In this document: piece by piece, positions 61,102-64,000 of the stretch
Numbering within the stretch: position 1 is the stretch's first letter
Layout of the letters: each line of letters begins with the position of its first letter
DNA from: Natribacillus halophilus
GTDB lineage: Bacteria; Bacillota; Bacilli; Bacillales; Marinococcaceae
Length of the DNA stretch: 64,000 nt
NCBI RefSeq assembly: GCF_900100185.1
Contig: NZ_FNEN01000005.1
Coordinates: forward strand, 37,396 to 101,395
Direction of reading: 5' to 3'
Made by a program: the position numbers and the translations under genes
The notes under the pieces: model-generated
The model's input: the letters and a program-made list of their open reading frames with translations, nothing else
Told to the model about the DNA's origin: nothing
The model's database searches: none

Positions 61102-61422
61102 ATGGAAGCCGAGGGACGGGATTGGAAACGGGAACGACTGTTACGGGTGGTTTCCCCTTCCTTATACCAACACGTCACCATTGAATTGGAGTCAACTCAT
61201 AATGTCCACTCGTACGATATCGAAGCGACCGCGATCAGCGAGGAGCATGAATTGGAACTGATTATACGGTATGGCGATGATTTTAACCATGAAGAACGAC
61301 ATTCATTTTCTCATCAAGCCATTGAACAAATGGATACGACCATTACTGACTTTATCCATGCGGTCGGCAAAAATTGTGTCAAAGTGATGGTCAGTGATTA
61401 TTTTCAAAGGATGAAGCCTTAA
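61102..61422 (+). CDS. small conserved-looking cytoplasmic protein of unknown function
   Basis: The 106-residue protein has alternating beta-like segments and a helical C-terminus (FSHQAIEQMDTTITDFIHAV) and is His- and acid-rich (GDDFNHEERHSF). It has a TTGGAGG site 6 nt before the ATG and lies 20 bp after the hemerythrin-like gene, so they likely form an operon. I do not recognise a family. Confidence 0.65.
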   Translation: MEAEGRDWKRERLLRVVSPSLYQHVTIELESTHNVHSYDIEATAISEEHELELIIRYGDDFNHEERHSFSHQAIEQMDTTITDFIHAVGKNCVKVMVSDYFQRMKP

Positions 61423-61448
61423 AAACAGGCAGAAAAGGAGGATGACCT

Positions 61449-61625
61449 TTGTTTTTATGTGATGATGACCATCTCATCCAGGACCGGGAAGATTTGATCG
61501 GTAAATGTCCTGAGCAAACAGGAAAAAGCGACCCAAAAGGAATAAAAAGGAAAAACAAATCAAGGGATCAAGCCGCGAGCAGTTCCCTGCGAAAGAAAGA
61601 GCTTTTAACCGGACAAATGTCCTGA
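61449..61625 (+). CDS. possible 58-residue protein with TTG start
   Basis: An AAAAGGAGG sequence lies 7 nt before a TTG that opens 58 codons (MFLCDDDHLIQDREDLIGKC at the start, then very basic). It has no recognisable relatives. The 12-mer AAATGTCCTGAG occurs twice within and at the end of the frame. The strong ribosome site is the main argument. The lack of similarity and the odd composition argue against it. Confidence 0.3.
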   Translation: MFLCDDDHLIQDREDLIGKCPEQTGKSDPKGIKRKNKSRDQAASSSLRKKELLTGQMS

Positions 61626-61714
61626 GTTTCATCCTAACCTCTCCCTTGAAACATACATTCTATATACATATTATCATACTTTTCATCCCTACGCGTTTGT
61701 GGGAGAATAAAGTA
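61626..61714. other. short intergenic stretch
   Basis: AT-rich, without a recognisable gene or hairpin before the second copy of the dispersed repeat. Confidence 0.4.
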
Positions 61715-61779
61715 AAGAAAACTTGGCTTATCGCCAAGCCTGGCGAAAGCCTTAGTTGCACTTATGTAAGATAAGAAAG
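61715..61779 (+). repeat. dispersed hairpin repeat, copy 2
   Basis: The sequence matches the element after ggt: AAGAAAACTTGGCTTATCGC, then CAAGCCT, then a right arm with two changes (GGCGAAAGCC), then CTTAGTTGCACTTATG and ATAAGAAAG. It lacks four loop bases and the pairing is weaker. The ribosome site of the next gene (AAAGGAG) overlaps its right end. Confidence 0.75.
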
Positions 61780-61793
61780 GAGAGTCGATCATC

Positions 61794-62018
61794 ATGGGAT
61801 CTTGCCCGATCGATCACACACCTGAAGAAGTACAGAAAAAGTTGCAAAGTCAACGCGAATTTTTGCCGACTGACGTTTACGACAAATCTGTCCACCTTTT
61901 GCAGCAAGAACAAGCGCAGGAAACACTCAATGAACTCTTTCATTTATTGAAAAAGTACGACCTCGCCGAGCCGCAGGAGCAGGAACAACGGAATGCTGAT
62001 ATTTTGCAGCTGAGTTAG
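61794..62018 (+). CDS. small protein of unknown function upstream of modA
   Basis: A 74-residue soluble, mostly helical protein (MGSCPIDHTPEEVQKKLQSQ; LNELFHLLKKYDLA). It precedes modA by 19 bp and is probably co-transcribed with modA-modB. It has one cysteine near the start. I do not recognise the family. By position it may relate to molybdate use. An AAAGGAG site lies about 11 nt upstream, inside the repeat. Confidence 0.6.
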   Translation: MGSCPIDHTPEEVQKKLQSQREFLPTDVYDKSVHLLQQEQAQETLNELFHLLKKYDLAEPQEQEQRNADILQLS

Positions 62019-62037
62019 GGGAGCCATTCCTTGCGAA

Positions 62038-62811
62038 ATGAAAACATACATATTCATTCTGATGATGATCTTTATAAGCGGCTGTGCATCTTCCCAGGAA
62101 CCAGAGGAACCTACCGAGGTACAGGTGGCTGCAGCGAGCAGTTTGCAACCTGTTTTTCATGAACTGGAAGAGGAAATCGAAAATCACATAGATAATATCG
62201 ATGTCGTTTTTCAATTCGGCGGGTCAGGGGCATTGCAACGGCAAATTGAACAGGGCGCACCTTTCGATATTTTTTTCTCTGCATCGGAAGCTGATTTTGC
62301 TGCCTTGCTCGAAGCTGAAAAAATTAACCCGGAACAATCGATGGATTTACTCGGGAATAAGCTCGTCTTGATAAAACCCGCTGCTACGGAAACGCCTATC
62401 GCTAACTTAGAGGAATTGGCGCATAGCGACATTGAAACAATCGCGATCGGAACGCCGGAGAGCGTTCCGGCCGGAAAGTTCGCGCAGGAAACATTGGAGA
62501 ATTTACAGATGTGGGGAATATTGGACGATAAAATAGTGCAGGCGAGGAGCGCTCGCCAAATCCTTACGTACAATGAAACTAATAATGTGGACGCCGGATT
62601 TGTGTTTGCCACCGATGCCGCTTCTTCCGAAGACGTCGAAACAGTGGAGAAGATTGACACGTCCTTGCACCGGAATATTATATATCCGCTTGGAATCATC
62701 GAGGAGACCGATCAACCGGAAGCGGCGTTGGAAGTGTACAACTTTCTTGTCAGCGATGAAGCCAAGGCGGTATACGAGGCGTATGGATACGAGGTGACCA
62801 TCGATGAATGA
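62038..62811 (+). CDS. modA: molybdate ABC transporter substrate-binding lipoprotein
   Basis: The protein has a lipoprotein signal (MKTYIFILMMIFISGCASS). Its ModA motifs are VAAASSLQPVFHELEEE, FQFGGSGALQRQIEQGAP and DIFFSASEADF. It binds molybdate (or tungstate) at the cell surface. Its supply is relevant to the molybdopterin formate dehydrogenase at 7-10 kb. The stop overlaps modB by 8 bp. The ribosome site is not ideal. Confidence 0.93.
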   Translation: MKTYIFILMMIFISGCASSQEPEEPTEVQVAAASSLQPVFHELEEEIENHIDNIDVVFQFGGSGALQRQIEQGAPFDIFFSASEADFAALLEAEKINPEQSMDLLGNKLVLIKPAATETPIANLEELAHSDIETIAIGTPESVPAGKFAQETLENLQMWGILDDKIVQARSARQILTYNETNNVDAGFVFATDAASSEDVETVEKIDTSLHRNIIYPLGIIEETDQPEAALEVYNFLVSDEAKAVYEAYGYEVTIDE

Positions 62812-63454
62812 GTTTTGGAGCCCTGTTTTGATTTCAATCCAGACGGCCTTTACCGCGCTGGTGATCATCTTTGTGCTCGGGATCGTCCTCGGTCGCTGGA
62901 TGTTTCGGGCGCGTTTTTTCGGAAAAACACTCATGGAAACATTGTTCATGTTGCCGACGGTTCTGCCGCCAACCGTTATCGGCTTTCTGTTCATCATTAT
63001 TTTTGGCGCGCAGGGTTGGGCAGGGCAAATCCTGGATGTTGTCTTCGGACAGTCCTTGATGTTCACTTGGGCAGCCACCGTTCTCGTTGCCGTTGTGGTC
63101 GGATTTCCTTTTATGTATCAGTCCGTAAAAACGGGGCTCGGCACGATTGAGCCTGAAATTGAGGAAGCGGCTCGTGTCAATGGCGCCCGTGAATGGCAAG
63201 TGTTTTTTTACATATCCATGCCATTGATCTCCCGTTCACTCGTCACCGGTCTCATATTAAGCTTCGCTCGGGCGATCGGTGAGTTCGGCGCCACTTTTAT
63301 GTTTGCCGGCAATATCCCCGGACGTACGCAAACGATGCCCATCGCCATCTTCACCGCGTTGGAAGCCGGCAACACGGCTCTCGCGTGGACGTGGGTGATC
63401 GCGATTGTGCTTTTATCATTCAGCTTGCTGTTTGTCGTGCGGCGATTCGCTTAA
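62804..63454 (+). CDS. modB: molybdate ABC transporter permease
   Basis: A 216-residue permease with about five membrane segments and the EAA loop (EEAARVNGAREWQVFFYISM) that docks with the ATPase. LPPTVIGFLFIIIFGAQGW and ARAIGEFGATFMFAGNIPGR are typical of ModB. No ModC ATPase gene follows in the window. The next recognisable sequence is a decayed gene on the other strand. Confidence 0.93.
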   Translation: MNEFWSPVLISIQTAFTALVIIFVLGIVLGRWMFRARFFGKTLMETLFMLPTVLPPTVIGFLFIIIFGAQGWAGQILDVVFGQSLMFTWAATVLVAVVVGFPFMYQSVKTGLGTIEPEIEEAARVNGAREWQVFFYISMPLISRSLVTGLILSFARAIGEFGATFMFAGNIPGRTQTMPIAIFTALEAGNTALAWTWVIAIVLLSFSLLFVVRRFA

Positions 63455-63634
63455 ATACAACGTCTTTTGCTTAAGGATAAACCATGTGACACACGAGCCA
63501 ATGAATAACAACAACCATTGAATGCTCACCAATAGAATAAGGAAAAAGATTGTAAACAACAAAGAGACCCATAGAATCAACACCGCCATGACCTTTGCTT
63601 TTAATGGAATCCCCCGAACCCGAGTCAGATATCA
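63416..63634 (-). pseudogene. C-terminal fragment of a DUF454 (YbaN-like) membrane protein
   Basis: The frame gives GIPLKAKVMAVLILWVSLLF, then two hydrophobic segments and FILKQKTLYLSE, resembling the C-terminal half of YbaN/DUF454 proteins. Upstream of RVRG a stop appears and similarity ends near an inverted AGATATC repeat, so the N-terminal part has been lost. The frame overlaps the 3' end of modB by 39 bp. Confidence 0.55.
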
Positions 63635-63639
63635 GCGAT

Positions 63640-63805
63640 ATCTAAAAATTTATCAGTGAACTCAGCATTATGCCAGCTTACATTCCAAAGGCTAGAATTT
63701 GGAATTCGATACCTTTGAGCACACAAGGTGAAGTCAAAGTAAAATGATTTTTAAGGGAAATAAAAATCGCCTTTCTAAGACGAGCCCGAGGGAGATCACA
63801 TCGCC
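63640..63805. other. non-coding junction before the tandem repeat
   Basis: No gene is recognisable here. The region links the DUF454 fragment to the 52-bp tandem repeat and ends with GGGAGATCACATCG, which may be a degenerate first unit. Confidence 0.35.
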
Positions 63806-64000
63806 CTCTCGGAGTGAGATGCCCTGCTTTTGAGGTATGGCAACGCGCTTCTTGTTCCTCTCGGAGCGAGATACCCTGCCTTTGGGGTATAACAACGCGC
63901 TTCTTGTCCCTCTCGGAGTGAGATGCCCTGCCTTTGGGGTATAACAACACGCTTCTTCTCCCTCTCGGAGTGAGATGCCCTGCTTTTGGGGTATAACAAC
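63806..64000. repeat. 52-bp tandem repeat, at least 4 units, continuing past the window
   Basis: CTCTCGGAG starts at 63806, 63858, 63910 and 63962, exactly 52 bp apart, with most of each unit conserved (GATGCCCTGC, TTTGGGGTATAACAAC, CGCTTCTT). The period is not a multiple of three, so the open frames through it on the minus strand give three different peptide versions in turn (RASHSER, GISLREG, YLAPRGT) and are not genes. Confidence 0.9.

Noticed and set aside
63678..63999. Two minus-strand open frames with RASHSER and GISLREG peptides
   Set aside because: They are translations of a 52-bp tandem repeat in rotating frames and have no ribosome site.

Overview
The window looks like chromosomal DNA of a Gram-positive, probably moderately halophilic or alkaliphilic member of the Bacillaceae. 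The basis is Bacillus-type gene sets and orders (fdhA/DUF1641/fdhD, a pxpB-pxpC-pxpA operon, ylmB-tenA under a TPP riboswitch, GntR/LysR regulators), AGGAGG-type ribosome sites, and very acidic exported proteins. The genus cannot be fixed from the sequence alone.

Layout. 0-5 kb: a partial exported N-acyl-D-amino-acid deacylase diverges from a large secreted gamma-glutamyltransferase that carries an extra beta-sandwich-like insert and a C-terminal FIMAH-like domain. 5-11 kb: a formate dehydrogenase operon faces an oxalate/formate-type MFS carrier. 11-18 kb: a 5-oxoprolinase operon, then an M20 hydrolase / GNAT acyltransferase / N-acylamino acid racemase operon that matches the known D- to L-amino acid conversion route, then a frameshifted YkvI-like transporter. 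18-20 kb: a TPP riboswitch with terminator controls ylmB-tenA (thiamine pyrimidine salvage). 20-23 kb: a 21-bp periodic repeat array, gene debris, a GMC oxidoreductase and a truncated IS630 transposase.

23-55 kb is an island for aromatic compound catabolism, apparently lower in GC in the lines I sampled and rich in pseudogenes. It holds two TRAP transporters, two HpaB-family monooxygenase oxygenase components, two flavin reductases, two FAD-synthetase-like genes (one decayed), the 4-hydroxyphenylacetate meta-cleavage genes (hpaD, hpaE, hpaF, hpaG1, hpaG2 and a DapA-family aldolase that may act as HpaI), three regulators (a V4R/PucR-type, a LysR and a GntR) and several palindromic operator candidates. 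In its middle lies an intact operon for an aminotransferase, a 2-oxoacid dehydrogenase complex, an NhaC-family antiporter and an esterase. The E2 of that complex lacks the catalytic His of the acyltransferase core and its E3 has a degraded NAD-binding glycine motif. I infer, without proof, that this operon may turn an aromatic amino acid such as tyrosine into an aryl-acetate that feeds the hpa pathway.

55-64 kb: siroheme genes (hemD, a CbiX-type chelatase, a shortened precorrin-2 dehydrogenase), a Gln-rich protein, an Rpn-type nuclease, a twice-frameshifted sdhB, a hemerythrin-like protein, molybdate transport genes modA-modB (molybdenum would serve the formate dehydrogenase), a DUF454 fragment, and a 52-bp tandem repeat running off the right edge.
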